DNA of 64,000 nt. Source: Trichoplax adhaerens. Lineage: Eukaryota > Placozoa > Uniplacotomia > Trichoplacea > Trichoplacidae. The translations under genes and the position numbers were made by a program. Location: contig NW_002060944.1 of the NCBI RefSeq assembly GCF_000150275.1, positions 5,617,102-5,681,101 of the forward strand, written 5' to 3'. Position 1 is the first letter of the stretch. Each line of letters starts with the position of its first letter. Under the pieces are notes generated by a model. That model did not search any database, had not been told where the DNA came from, and saw only the letters and a program-made list of their open reading frames with translations. Of the stretch, positions 25,880-37,843 are shown piece after piece.

Positions 25880-28800
25880 ATGCTGCGATCTACATCATTA
25901 CTAAATAATACTAAAGCTCCTTCGTCTTATTATACTCCACATGTAAGTTTTTACTGTAAAAGTATCCATTGATATAACCTATCGAACTTTTATTTGCAAA
26001 TTATACAATTATACACGCATAAAGTCAATTTAGCCTATTAACTATCCTGCAAAGTACAACTAAGATTATGTTACAAAAAGTGAAGATTTGATATATAGTA
26101 AACCATTGTCACGCATTTTATGTGGATTACAATCACTTTAGATACCTACAATTAACGATCAACCATTCTTACGACATGGAATACCTGAGCAAGTAGTCCC
26201 ACATCTGATGAATCAGCTAAGTTTAGATGAATTATCTCCTCTTCATTGTGCAGCTAAAAATGATGATGTAGAGATAATAGAATCTTTAATTGAACGTGAA
26301 GCCAGTAAGTTAACCTATTGGATAGTACGTTAATTTCAATATTGGAGTATGTGTCTTCAAGTAATCTTTGTTTTTACTTACTAAACTTGAAAATCCAAAT
26401 TATCAACTTAACTAATTCATTTTATTGAATTGATTTTTTAGATGTTAACATGCCTGGCTTAGATAATATGACACCATTGCATTTGGCTGCCAGACACAAT
26501 AAATTGTTAGCTGTTCAAGCGCTTCTCTCTCATGATGCTAATGCTCAAGCTCAAGACGTCAATTTGAACACTCCACTGCATTATGCTGCTAGAGCCGGTC
26601 ATCTAGAAATATGCGAGGCAAGTTAATCTAGTTAATGGTCAAAGCAATAGGAGAATTCTACTTTAGTCTCTGGATGGTTACATGTTAAGAACTGATTGCA
26701 ATTTACTATGGTTATTAATATGTGCCTAACTAATTTCAATCTCAACAGCTACGTATTTTACAACAGTCATTGTATCTAAACTGCAGCGTTAATTCTAAAT
26801 ATCTGATGATAGTGCTATCACTTTTAAGATCATTTGATCAATTTTATATTAATATGCAATAAAATTTTCAAAGCATTCGTCACGTAGCATCTTTTAAAAT
26901 ATTTCGATTAACATTGCAATTTAACCTTATCGGTCATAGACGATAATACAAGAGAATCTAACAGTTTTAAATTTTCACACCAAATTAAAAATAGATCTAT
27001 GGAGCATTCCTGAATATTTAGTTCGAAAATTTTGTCATAGTATTATAATTAGCCACTACGCAATAATCTACATAGTTCGTAAACGAGAAAATTTTTTACG
27101 GAAATATTAATTTTGCAGTATGTTTCACAGGCGTTAATCAATAGACGACCATTTATGATAGATGAGCAAAATAAAGATAAACTAACACCATTGCTTTTGG
27201 CCTGCAATTACGACAAAGATTCCATTTTCAAGTATTTAGTAAGTTGACCATTTAAAGTAACAACGTACTGGCCGGCATCGATTTCATCCACAAGCAGGAG
27301 GATTAATACATCTATTGCAATCGAAATATTTCGATGCCCGTTTTCCCAATTTTATTTTTATTTCACAGGTCGATAGAGGTGCTGATATCATGGTAAAAGC
27401 TGCAGATGGCAGTTTACCAATTCACATTGCAGCTAGTAAAGGCAAAACAGAATTAATGGAATACCTATTAACTAACGGAGAGGACAGATTTATCAAGCGT
27501 AAAGAACAAATCTCTAATTGTAATTATAGCGGAGCGTCAGTACTACATCGGGCAGTTGAAAGTGGTCAAGAGAAGGTACATCCATCACCCTGAATTTAAC
27601 CATATAATGGAGTACATTTTAATATGTATTGATATACTCGAAAGCATTAACAGTAAATTAACGTTGTAGGAAAAATTAGACTAAAAATAACCCTCCAATT
27701 TCATACCCTAAATTCCATACTAAAATTGATAGCTGTAATAATATCTTCTTTAAGTAGCGTTAAGTATTTTAAGGTAGACGATGATAGAAGGTATAAAGGA
27801 TTTTATTGAGATACAAGTTATAGGCTAACAATGATATGGTTGTTATAGATAAGGTATTTGAGATAGCAGGAACGTAGGAACTGACTAGCGAGTTAGCGTA
27901 CAAGGGTATTTATAGGTTTTAGATGAGATTGAGATAATGTCTTTATATGTATAGCATGTCGTCTGTACGTCGTCATGATGTCGTACATTATGAATGTAAT
28001 ACAATGCAGTACTTAAACGGTATGGGATAAGTATTCGTATATTAAGATATTACTATACTAGGCATCTTCTATATGAGATCATAATGTTACAATAGCTAAC
28101 AAATAATTCTTATCTAATTTATTTAGGCTACGATACTCTGCTTAGATATCAATCCTGATATTTCTGTTAGAGATGTAGGTATTGGCTGTCTGATAATGTA
28201 GCTTAATGCAAAATGTTAAATAGTTATCAAATGAAGTTCAACGTTATCTATAAATGTTATGATGTACATGCAATTCTTCACGTTCTCTTAAATAAACCAT
28301 CAAGTATTTTAAAATAAAGATATCGCTATCGAGATTAATTTCGTGATTAATGTTTCTATTGTGATAAGGTCTCATTTATCTAATTTTTGCGTAAAAACTG
28401 TTATTATTGTATATATTAGACAAATGGACTAACCCCGTTACATGCTGCAGCCATCAGTGGTGAAGATTCTATATGCAAAATTCTATTAGAGAGAAAGCCT
28501 ACCGTTGATATGCGAGATAATCATGATCGTACGCCATTATTTTATGCTGCATCGTTAAATCATTTGAGCATCATTGAAACCCTCATCGATGCTGTAAGTC
28601 TAATTCTTTTCATGAATATTATGATATTTGTAAAACAGAAACATATTGCAGTCAATAGCTAGGCTGAATTATAGATAATATAAAGAAGTTTGACCTAAGA
28701 CGTTTGAGGTACATAGCACAATCCTCATTTAGCATCGATATTGAAGAAATTATACCAATTATTAATTAATTAATAGCTCAATGAATTCATTCATGAACTA

Positions 28801-31800
28801 TATTTTAATAATCATTAAATTCATATTCCTGAATATTGCATTTAGTTTCGAGAAGTATATAGTGGCTTGCTTCCAAATTTAAATTACAGCAAAGCGATAA
28901 TGTGCAATATTCATATCTTTTGAAAATTTCTAAAATTTTATTAAGAAAAATAAATCCTTTTATGGCACGCTATCCTTAGTCTCCATAAAAGTGCACAAGT
29001 TTTAAATCATTTTACCTGTATCTCTAATATATAAGAGTTCAACATAGATAGCTTATTACAGTCTAATAGTATTTTCGGATGTGGTTGCTTCATTATTTTT
29101 TTGGAGTTTGATCGACATCCAGCGATTTCTATACGCGAAGAAAATTATTTTCGAAATTTACTAGTCGACTGTTATTTGTGATACATGCTTTTACGGTAGA
29201 AATAATCTACTTTTTTAGTAGTGTATACCTATTAATTTGCAAATGATTAAATCTGTATAGCATATGCATCCGCATTACAACGGGATATAAGAAATATTCT
29301 AAGATTACTGGAATATTCTCATAACGTTTAAAACTAAGAAAACCGATGTCCAAGTAAATACAATAAACTTTAAATTTTAATAGGGCGCAAATATTGACGA
29401 AAGTGATTGCAATCAATTAACACCTTTTCTATGTGCCATAATTCACAATCATTTATCAACAGTCCAGTTACTGATCGGCCGCAATTGCCAAGTTAACGTC
29501 GTCGATACGTCTGGCAGAAATTGTTATCATCTTGCTGTTATATATGATAAAGATTTACGTTTGCTAGAGTATTTCCTAGAGGTAAATTTCATGATAAATT
29601 AAACTTATTATAGATGCTGCCTAAAGTATCAACTGTTCAAAAATTAATTATATGCTAGAACGTGGATCATTCACTTACTAAAGCTGTGGATGAGCATCAG
29701 AGAACACCGATATTTTATGCTTGTAGAAGGGGAAAGGCTGAGGTTATCGATTTTTCAGTACCATATTAAATTAAGTAATAGTAATCATATATCAATTCTT
29801 AATTACTCTAAAGTATATTAAATAGTACTGGAGATAAATTGCGGATCATGCCAAATATTGCAACTAAATATATTTATTAATACTGAATTGAGCTAAGATT
29901 ATATAAAACTTAACATTTGTTTCTAATTTTTGCATCAGGTCTTGAAGTTATTACTGAACTATGATCCAGGCTTGAATACTATCGATGAAGATGGCAATAA
30001 CTGTTTACATTTTTCCTGCATGTAAGCCCTATATCAGTAATAAGATTAAATTTTGCTTCATTAAAAGCTACTATATAAGGTAAATATTAATATGTTATTT
30101 GACCATAATTAGTACTGGTACCTGTATTATAATGCAGAATTATTATATTTCGGTTTACAAGCATAACATCCGCTGGTATTTCTATCTCAAAGAAATAAAT
30201 TCCTATGCCTTCTAATTCATTTCTTAGTTGCTATTACAGCTACTATATACTGATTTATATCCCTAACATTACACGATTGACAGTATGCAATACAAAACCT
30301 ATTTTCTCGTTAAAATGCATCGTATTTATCTCTAAGCTTTTCAATCTAATTCTTCTAATTTATCGAATGCTCTCTCACAGTACTATAGAAATAGAGTTTA
30401 GAACAAAATCACTTCAAAGATTATATCTAATCATAAATTGCTAACGTTAACGGGTATCTAGTCATACTTGTAAGAAAGCTTTTACAGCAACTTATACGGG
30501 CTATGATACCATATTTGTTTTGAGTGAAGTAGCACTTGTAAATCAGTTAACATATCTTCACTAAGCTTAAATTTATGGTTCTTGTAGTTAACTGCCGTCA
30601 TCAATTTCCTTTACCATATAAAAGCAGTCCCATCATAATTCTCTTTATATAGGGAAGATTGTGTCGAAATTCTGACGATGTTACTTCAGCATTCACCTCA
30701 TTTACTGTGCAGCGAGGGAGAAAATTGCACTTCTCTATTACATATTGCCGTCATGAATAGCTGTCCTAATAATGCTCAATTATTACTAGAACAAGGAGCT
30801 GATATTAATCGAAGGTCGTTGATTTTAAACTACACTATCAATAATAATATTACCTGCTCTTAAATTTACTACCCGTGTAATGATTAAAAATAAAACCATT
30901 ACTCTTAATTTATATCATTAGAGATTGCTGTTACGAAACACCATTAGATATTGCTTGCATAAAAGGCAATACTCGAATTATTCAGATGTTAATCAATTAT
31001 GGAGCTGCAGTTAACTCTATCAATCAATTCGAGGTAGCATATAGAAAAACTTATATAATACTTATCGTAAATAACGTGTTGCAACGTACTCTGACCTAGT
31101 AGCTATTTCTAATATGGTATGCGATCTATAAATGCCACTTACTCTAAGGTATTTCTAAATACTAATATGTAGGAATCAGCTTTACATATAGCCGCTCACT
31201 ATGGTCGAGCCGAAATAGCCAATCTGTTAATGGATCACGGAGCAAATGCTAAGATTGAGAATTGTTATGGTAAAAACTGTTTGGAAGTAGCTATTGAAAA
31301 TGGTCAAGTGGACGTAGCTATTACAATTGCGATAAGGCCTTGGTAACTGATAGAATTACGATACTCAGTTGTAAGACTAAATTCATAGTCATTTTCTAGT
31401 TTTTCTTAAATTTATGGCAAATCTTATAAATATCTTTACAAATTTACTGTCGAGTTTTAAAAGATAGCAATATTATTTGCTGCTAAATGAAATAAACCTG
31501 CCTTGTCTTACTAGAAACCACTAGATAGATCACTTTTCTGCAGTTAATACAGCGTCAATTAAAACACTAAAATAAGCGTTTAGCCAAACTGTTAGCTATA
31601 TTTTCTATTTACCTTGTTGAATATGAATTACTACCATTGTTCCGTGATCAATACAGATTTTCTTTCAGAGTATAACTAAAATCCAAGATTCTTCAGCCAA
31701 TGCATTCATAGTTTTTTTAGATTGCAGTAATCAGTAAAAAAAGATAGATTTAAATTAGACTATGGTTGCTCAGAATTGAAAAGTTTTAATTGACAGACTA

Positions 31801-34800
31801 TATCAACTATTTACACGTAGATGTAATAACGTACATAATTTCGTAATAATTGTTAAATATTTTATAATTACGGTATTGTCTATAGCAATCATGATATGTT
31901 ACTTAAAGTTGGAGATGATAGAATAACAACAATGCAATCTATTGTGAAATGGAATTCCAAAGTTGCCTGGGTTAGTAAAATTTATATTTTTCATAAACAT
32001 ATGATACAGTTAATCAAAGAGTAAATAATACCATTTCGGCCGGTAACGAACTGAATTCAATAACTCGAGGACCTCTACCATAAATAAATGCTTCCTTTAT
32101 TAATCTATCACCGTAAGAATACTTAAAATTCAGACTTTCGATTAATAGTCTTGCACAATTATTTGTCATAGGCGATTATGGATAGCTATATAACGAAAAC
32201 TACATTGATAGGGAATCATAATATGAATATGGTAAGCTATTTATTATTGTATCGATACAAGTAGACATTCAGTACATTATCTCATGATTTAGCGCTCTTA
32301 TAAATTACTAGTAAATAACAAGAACCATTTGAGCATAGAATTATGAAATAACTGTCAATTTACAATTATTGCTATAGGTCAAATACGATTTCTCAATAAT
32401 AGATCCGGGCATTGAGTTTGAAAAAAATCATAACCCTGACAATGGGATTGGTAGTTTCAATGCCGTAAAGGTAAAAATTAGAACATGCTAGCATTCTATG
32501 CTACTGTCTGAAATATTTCGCCCTTAAATCCTTATTGAAGGTATTATAACGCATAAATATCGATACCTGTATCAATAAAGATATTCAGAATAAGATCTGG
32601 CTAACGATACAGTATCATATCTAAACATTTAAACTATATTTAACTTTATTGCTAATACAGGTATAAGTATCCAGCTTCATTTTTTTTCTTCACTAGACAA
32701 TTGCATCATCAAAAGATATTAGCTTACTTGAGCATCCATTGACGGCTAAATTTTTGGATACAAAATGGTAAGCTTACATTATTACGTGCGAATCAATGAA
32801 ACATGGACCTCTTGCTCTTCAACTTCAATCCTTATAGACAATCTTTCCCTCATTCAGGTCAAAGTATGGCCGCTATATTTATACTGCTAACTTGGCTGTC
32901 TACACGATTTTTATTCTCATTCTAATCATTTATATCCTCGAAGTAGAAAGGCTTTATCAACATTTAACAAGTAATATAGTCTTTTTAGGGTTTACACGCC
33001 CAACAGATCAACCAGCATCTTCTTCACTTCTTTTCTCAAATCAGACTGACAATGACCATCATAAGGTAAATTGTGACTTTAAATTTCCAGCTAATTACAT
33101 AAATCTTAGAAATCATCCTTAAACATTATCAAGCAGATAATTTGGGGATATTTAATATATTTAATCATGATGAATCCTACAATTGTATCATGAATTAAAG
33201 TATTTATCTCCAATATATCAAAGCCTGGCTTAAATTTTAGAAACATCTACAATTCGCTAAGCGTCATACGAGTGTTTATTGCAATTTTTTCCGCAATCAA
33301 TATCTGTCGTGAACTTTTCCAATTATATCATGAGGTAATTCGCCAAAATCATTTCATAATGTTAAGTAATAATACTTGAGTTGCCTTACGGCTCATACCT
33401 ACGGGAGGCAACTTAATATGTAATAATAAATGATTAGAGCTACCAGTCTAGAGATTCTTGTAAGTATTTTCCTTTCAAAATTACTTATAGAGAATTCGGT
33501 ACCTTTTATCGTGTGAAAACTATCTAGAGCTGATATTACATAGCGCCGTTTTAGCAATTATTAGCAACTCCAATCATTCAGATGGAACAGCTCTTTGGGC
33601 CCTAGGAGCCTTAACTATTCAGATATCGTTTATAGATTTAATAATGTTCTTACGAAAGTAAGTCAGCCAACAAGTTTTTTTCATATCAATCATTAGGAAT
33701 AATTATTTCATCTGAACAGATGAAAGAGTAATTATTACAATATCAATTAACCAAACACTCATTCCCTAGGTTACCAGTTGTAGGAAAATATGTGTTAATG
33801 ATACGGCTTGTGACTTGGACAGCAATGAAGGTTCATTAGCCAATGCAGTGAACGATATTTTTAAATTATTAATGATACCATACATGTAAAATTTATAAAC
33901 TAATAAATACTATAATATCTAGATCTTATCTTACATATTGAAAAATTGTACTCCTTCTTGGATAACCCCATATTTTTAGGTCCTTCTAATTATTTCTATT
34001 TTACTTTTGGGATTTGCAATCAGCTTCAATATGCTATGCCATCGCCAGGTTTGATAACTATAAATGATCACAGTCAAACAGTATGATGGTAACTCCATCA
34101 TAGTCATTAGCCGCTAATAAAAGACAAGCAATAAACCATAATTCAGCTGGCCATTGCGAGTCAATATTTATCTTTACAATTAATAAAAATTCTAAAATTT
34201 CATATAACATTGATAAATAAGATATTCACTGCACTACACAGTAAACGACATATATATATACCAATAAGTGATTATAAGAGGAGTAATATAAAGATACTTA
34301 CGCCTATATCAAATTCTAGATGTCTTTCTACACTATTTTCCTATCACTTTTCAAAGTCATTGATATGACTATTGGAGAACTGAACTATAGCGATCTTCTG
34401 GATGCTATCCGCAAAGGCAGAATCACTTATCCTGATGCTTATATGTTGGTTCTTCTTATAATTCTATTCATTTTCTTCATGCCAATCCTCATGATGAATC
34501 TTCTGGTAACACCTGCTTATGCCAATAGAAATTATGAAATAGCATAACCACAACCCTAGATATACATTTATTTTAGATATTACACTTAGAATAAGTATTT
34601 GAGTTTAATATAGTAGGATCTAGAATGCTCATTCGCCAGTCAATACTATAATCTAATTTAACTTTATAAATCGTTAATCACTGTATACTGCATAGTCTCT
34701 TGTATCAAATAAAAATTAGTATCAGCATGAAATCTGTATCATTAGTTTTAATGCAAACATTAATATTAAAAAATATTTTATTTTCTTTACATAAGTAGAA

Positions 34801-35484
34801 CAAACACTAGTTAGAAAACGTTTATTATCATTACTGAGAGGTCGCAATTTGAGATAAAATAAATAATGATGGTCTTTTCATTCGAAAAATTTAGATTGGT
34901 TTAGCTGTTGGTGATATAAATGAAATGGAAAAACAAGCTAGTTTACGTCGTCTGGCTGATTTAGCTGCCTTCTTTCATAATATAGAGAGAGGTGTTCCAA
35001 CCTATTTTCGCCAATATTGTGCTTTAGATAAGATAGAGTGCATAGAATCAAAAAACTATGTGAGTTATAAATATTATCTTAGGAATAACCTTTAAAAAAA
35101 TGACAAATACCAGTCTTTAGTCATTAATAAATATTTGATTGCTTATTATTTCCATATTTGTTAGTTATAAAGAATAATTTAACACTCTAAATGGTATCTC
35201 ATTTTTACCAGGATACCGTGAAAAATAGTACAAATAGAAACGAAGATCCTGATAATGTGCTTCAAATTAATCTAGAAATGCAGTCACAGGCTTTACGGTA
35301 ATCTTATAAACACGCATCATAGCAATAGTTGTTTATGTTCAATTAGATGAAAGTTTGATCCGATGATTTTTACGTGAACCTCTTTTTTAGGCTCGACGCT
35401 TTGCAAGATAGATTAAAGCTTGTTCATCATACTCTAGAGAAGGTTCTATATCAATCATCCGAGAAATTTCTTTCAAGTGACTAA
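25880..35484 (+). CDS. TRPA1-like: Gene C: TRPA1-like ankyrin cation channel, start codon uncertain
   Basis: Closest paralogue of gene B, about 1067 aa from the first usable ATG. Exons: 25880-25942, 26142-26304, 26442-26617, 27131-27238, 27369-27575, 28127-28174, 28420-28593, 29384-29581, 29659-29742, 29939-30021, 30653-30814, 30922-31033, 31173-31342, 31886-31970, 32172-32231, 32378-32470, 32697-32767, 32858-33065, 33224-33334, 33491-33657, 33770-33830, 33980-34048, 34320-34505, 34895-35059, 35212-35297, 35391-35484. The same 16 ankyrin repeats, linker, six membrane segments, GELNY filter (exon 34320) and IGLAVGDINEMEKQA segment are present. Residues matching gene B's start (YS..KNS.MLRSTS) continue upstream of the ATG at 25880, and the codon equivalent to B's ATG is AGA. 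Translation may therefore start at 25880, or in an upstream exon through the acceptor at 25809-25810, from which the frame is open. The intron at 26618 starts with GC. A solo LTR-like insertion ends 35 bp before exon 28127. The acceptor at 33222-33223 is weak and was chosen by phase and alignment with B. Confidence 0.9.
26618..26619 (+). other. GC splice donor (GC-AG intron) in gene C, exon 3
   Basis: Exon 3 ends TGCGAG followed by GCAAGT, homologous to the GC donor of gene B at 12276. This is a shared derived character of the B/C pair. Confidence 0.8.
27734..28091 (-). mobile_element. Solo LTR-like retrotransposon remnant, copy 2 (reverse orientation)
   Basis: The 358-bp reverse-complement counterpart of 559-915. 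It is flanked by its own perfect 5-bp target duplication, ATAGC at 27729-27733 and 28092-28096; because the duplicated bases differ from those of copy 1, this was an independent insertion. The TATA-like box reads TATTTATA on the + strand at 27907-27914 and the poly(A) signal complement TTTATT is at 27802-27807. It lies in the intron between exons 27369-27575 and 28127-28174 of gene C, ending 35 bp before the exon, so it supplies part of the branch-point region. Confidence 0.82.
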
Positions 35485-35567
35485 TTTGGAATTCTATGAG
35501 TTAAACATAAATGCTATTAGACTTGAATCTGAAACAAGGCATTCAAAACTAAGCAAAGTCGAGGATG

Positions 35568-35573
35568 AATAAA
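35568..35573 (+). terminator. Poly(A) signal of gene C
   Basis: AATAAA 83 bp after the gene C stop codon. Confidence 0.5.
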
Positions 35574-37581
35574 ATTACCAAGACTAGGTATCAAACATGT
35601 TGGCCATTCATCATTCATTTCGAGGAAAATATTGCCTGTTCCTTGGTACCGGTAGCTCATCGATTACTAAATCTTGTACCACTCAACAAAATAAACAAAC
35701 TATTCCATTTCGCTGTAGTGATTGCCATTCTTGAGATATTTTTTAACTCACATTGCAATCAGAGCAATGATTAATTCTGAAGTGGTATTTCTCCATTCCG
35801 ATACCAAAGAGATTTACATACTTTTGCTGTACGATTGTTACTGACTGATGATGATTTTTACCCTTAACAAGTTGAAGTATTGCCTCTTGAGGAAGTTTGC
35901 GCACTAAAGTCTAAATTCACTAACTTTCCTTTAGAAAGTCATTCGTTCTAATTACCCGGGTACTTAGCCTTTACTTTATATCTGCGGTTAGCAAATAGTC
36001 AGATCAAACATTACTGCAGCATACTTTTAAAATTAGTACAAACTTAATCAAGCCGTCAAAATCTGCCCAATTTTGTGTGGATAACTAAACTTAATGATAG
36101 TATAATATGCATAGAGATCAGCGATACCTCCATTAACCACATCGACTGTTATGAGTAATTACGCATGCTAGCGTAGAAAATTTTATACTAGCATGTACCG
36201 AAATATCCTACCTAAATTGATAACCGCAACGATTATATTGAATAACTGTAGAGATCACAAGATTAATTAATTATTTATGTCTCACTTATTATAATAGATA
36301 GCAATAAGTAAGGACATTAGTAGCCGTTTCCTTTTAATATGTTGTGGATGCCTATGAAAATATATTTATGCCATTGATAAGTTTATTTGATGGACAGATA
36401 GTTTACTAATATATATATATTAGATTATCTTAATTCATTATTATCTTTTAAATTTAAGCTCCAAAATAACCTGTAATAAAATAACAGTTATAGCTTGCAA
36501 AAAAGTTTAATTAGATTTGCATTATAGAATCTACTTCTTTGTAATATTTCTAATAGTGCTTATTCTTTAGATATGACCAAGGTATTTTTCTGAAATGTTA
36601 GAAATATCTGTCCACTCTTAGTACACATTTTGCATGCTTAACTATCTAAAATGTTTGAATTGAATAGTGTCTCATAATTCCATCATTATTCCATTTCTAT
36701 CAAATTGGATTAAATTTCTCTAAGTATAAAGGCATCGTTCTCTGGAAATGAATTATTGATACAATTAGACCACGAATTGTCATCTGGTTTTATTTTTTTA
36801 ATAGCATCACCGTAATACCGCCATCATAGAAGACACTATCTATCTTCATGGTAAACACAAAATACTTGCAATTCTCTAAAATAATGCATCAGCTTTAAGC
36901 TAGAATGATCAATGATTCTATTCTTGCATTCATTACGGTATCTGTAAATGCATAAAAGCCTCTCTAGTCGGATAATCACTTCATATATTGCAGTTACAAT
37001 TTATCGGTCCAAATTAAACACCATAGTTAGAAATGCACGTATGTCGTAGGTAGATAATTTAATTAAAGTGGAAGATTGCATTATCATTACCGTACGATCC
37101 TATTTTTATCTTATTTCGCTATGTTGGTTCCTAGATAGAGTAATTCACTTGTGATTAGAGATTCTATTCTGTTTCTGATATTTAATAGTTGGTCTCAATT
37201 TCATGAAAATCCTATATAATTAATTTTTTACGAAGAATAAACTAAAAATTATATGGCTGGATATACTGTATTCCGCTTGTAGTAGGCGAAACTTTAGTGA
37301 TATAGTTACTTCAAATAATAAATTTGTTTTTCACGTTTTGAAATAAGATTGAAGACGAAATTATTCGCATTAAGTCAATAATTCAATTAAAATAAAAGAT
37401 ACCCTTGGATTAACGATTACAATCTAGCCTTGATCCGATGTTTATCGTTACGATTAATTTCTACAAAGAACTATTTACTGTATTACGTAAAGGAATAAGT
37501 GATCTCCCGTAATCATATTAAGAATAACTTATTCAATGTCAACGAAGAAGTTTCCAACAGAAACAATCACTATTCTTTTTT

Positions 37582-37597
37582 CTACCATCTGCTACCT
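37582..37597 (+). promoter_or_regulatory. 16-bp motif shared upstream of genes B and D (copy at D)
   Basis: Identical 16-mer to 11431-11446, here 247 bp before gene D's ATG. The surrounding bases are not otherwise conserved, which argues for retained function or coincidence rather than recent copying. Confidence 0.4.
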
Positions 37598-37843
37598 GAT
37601 GTGTCATTACAAAAACATTATTACAAGAAATTAAGTTCTAATATAATGTACACCTCAAATGGTATTAGACACAGCTTTAGTAGTAAAATTGCACATTTGC
37701 TATTATAACTACAAGGAAGAGATATACCTGCAAGTATACGGGTGTAACCAAAAGCGTATGCTTCGCATTATTTAGATTAAACGATTAATTATTATAGACA
37801 TCCAAACGTACAGTAACACTTAGATACTCACAGAATTACCAAA

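Larger units (their letters stand above)
35485..37843. other. C-D intergenic spacer
   Basis: About 2.4 kb, AT-rich, with the gene C poly(A) signal and the 16-bp shared motif at 37582. No exon-like frames, repeats or RNA genes recognised. Confidence 0.55.

Noticed and set aside
35565-35774. 69-codon + frame just downstream of gene C as a small gene
   Set aside because: It overlaps the likely gene C poly(A) signal, has no recognisable motif and no exon partners.
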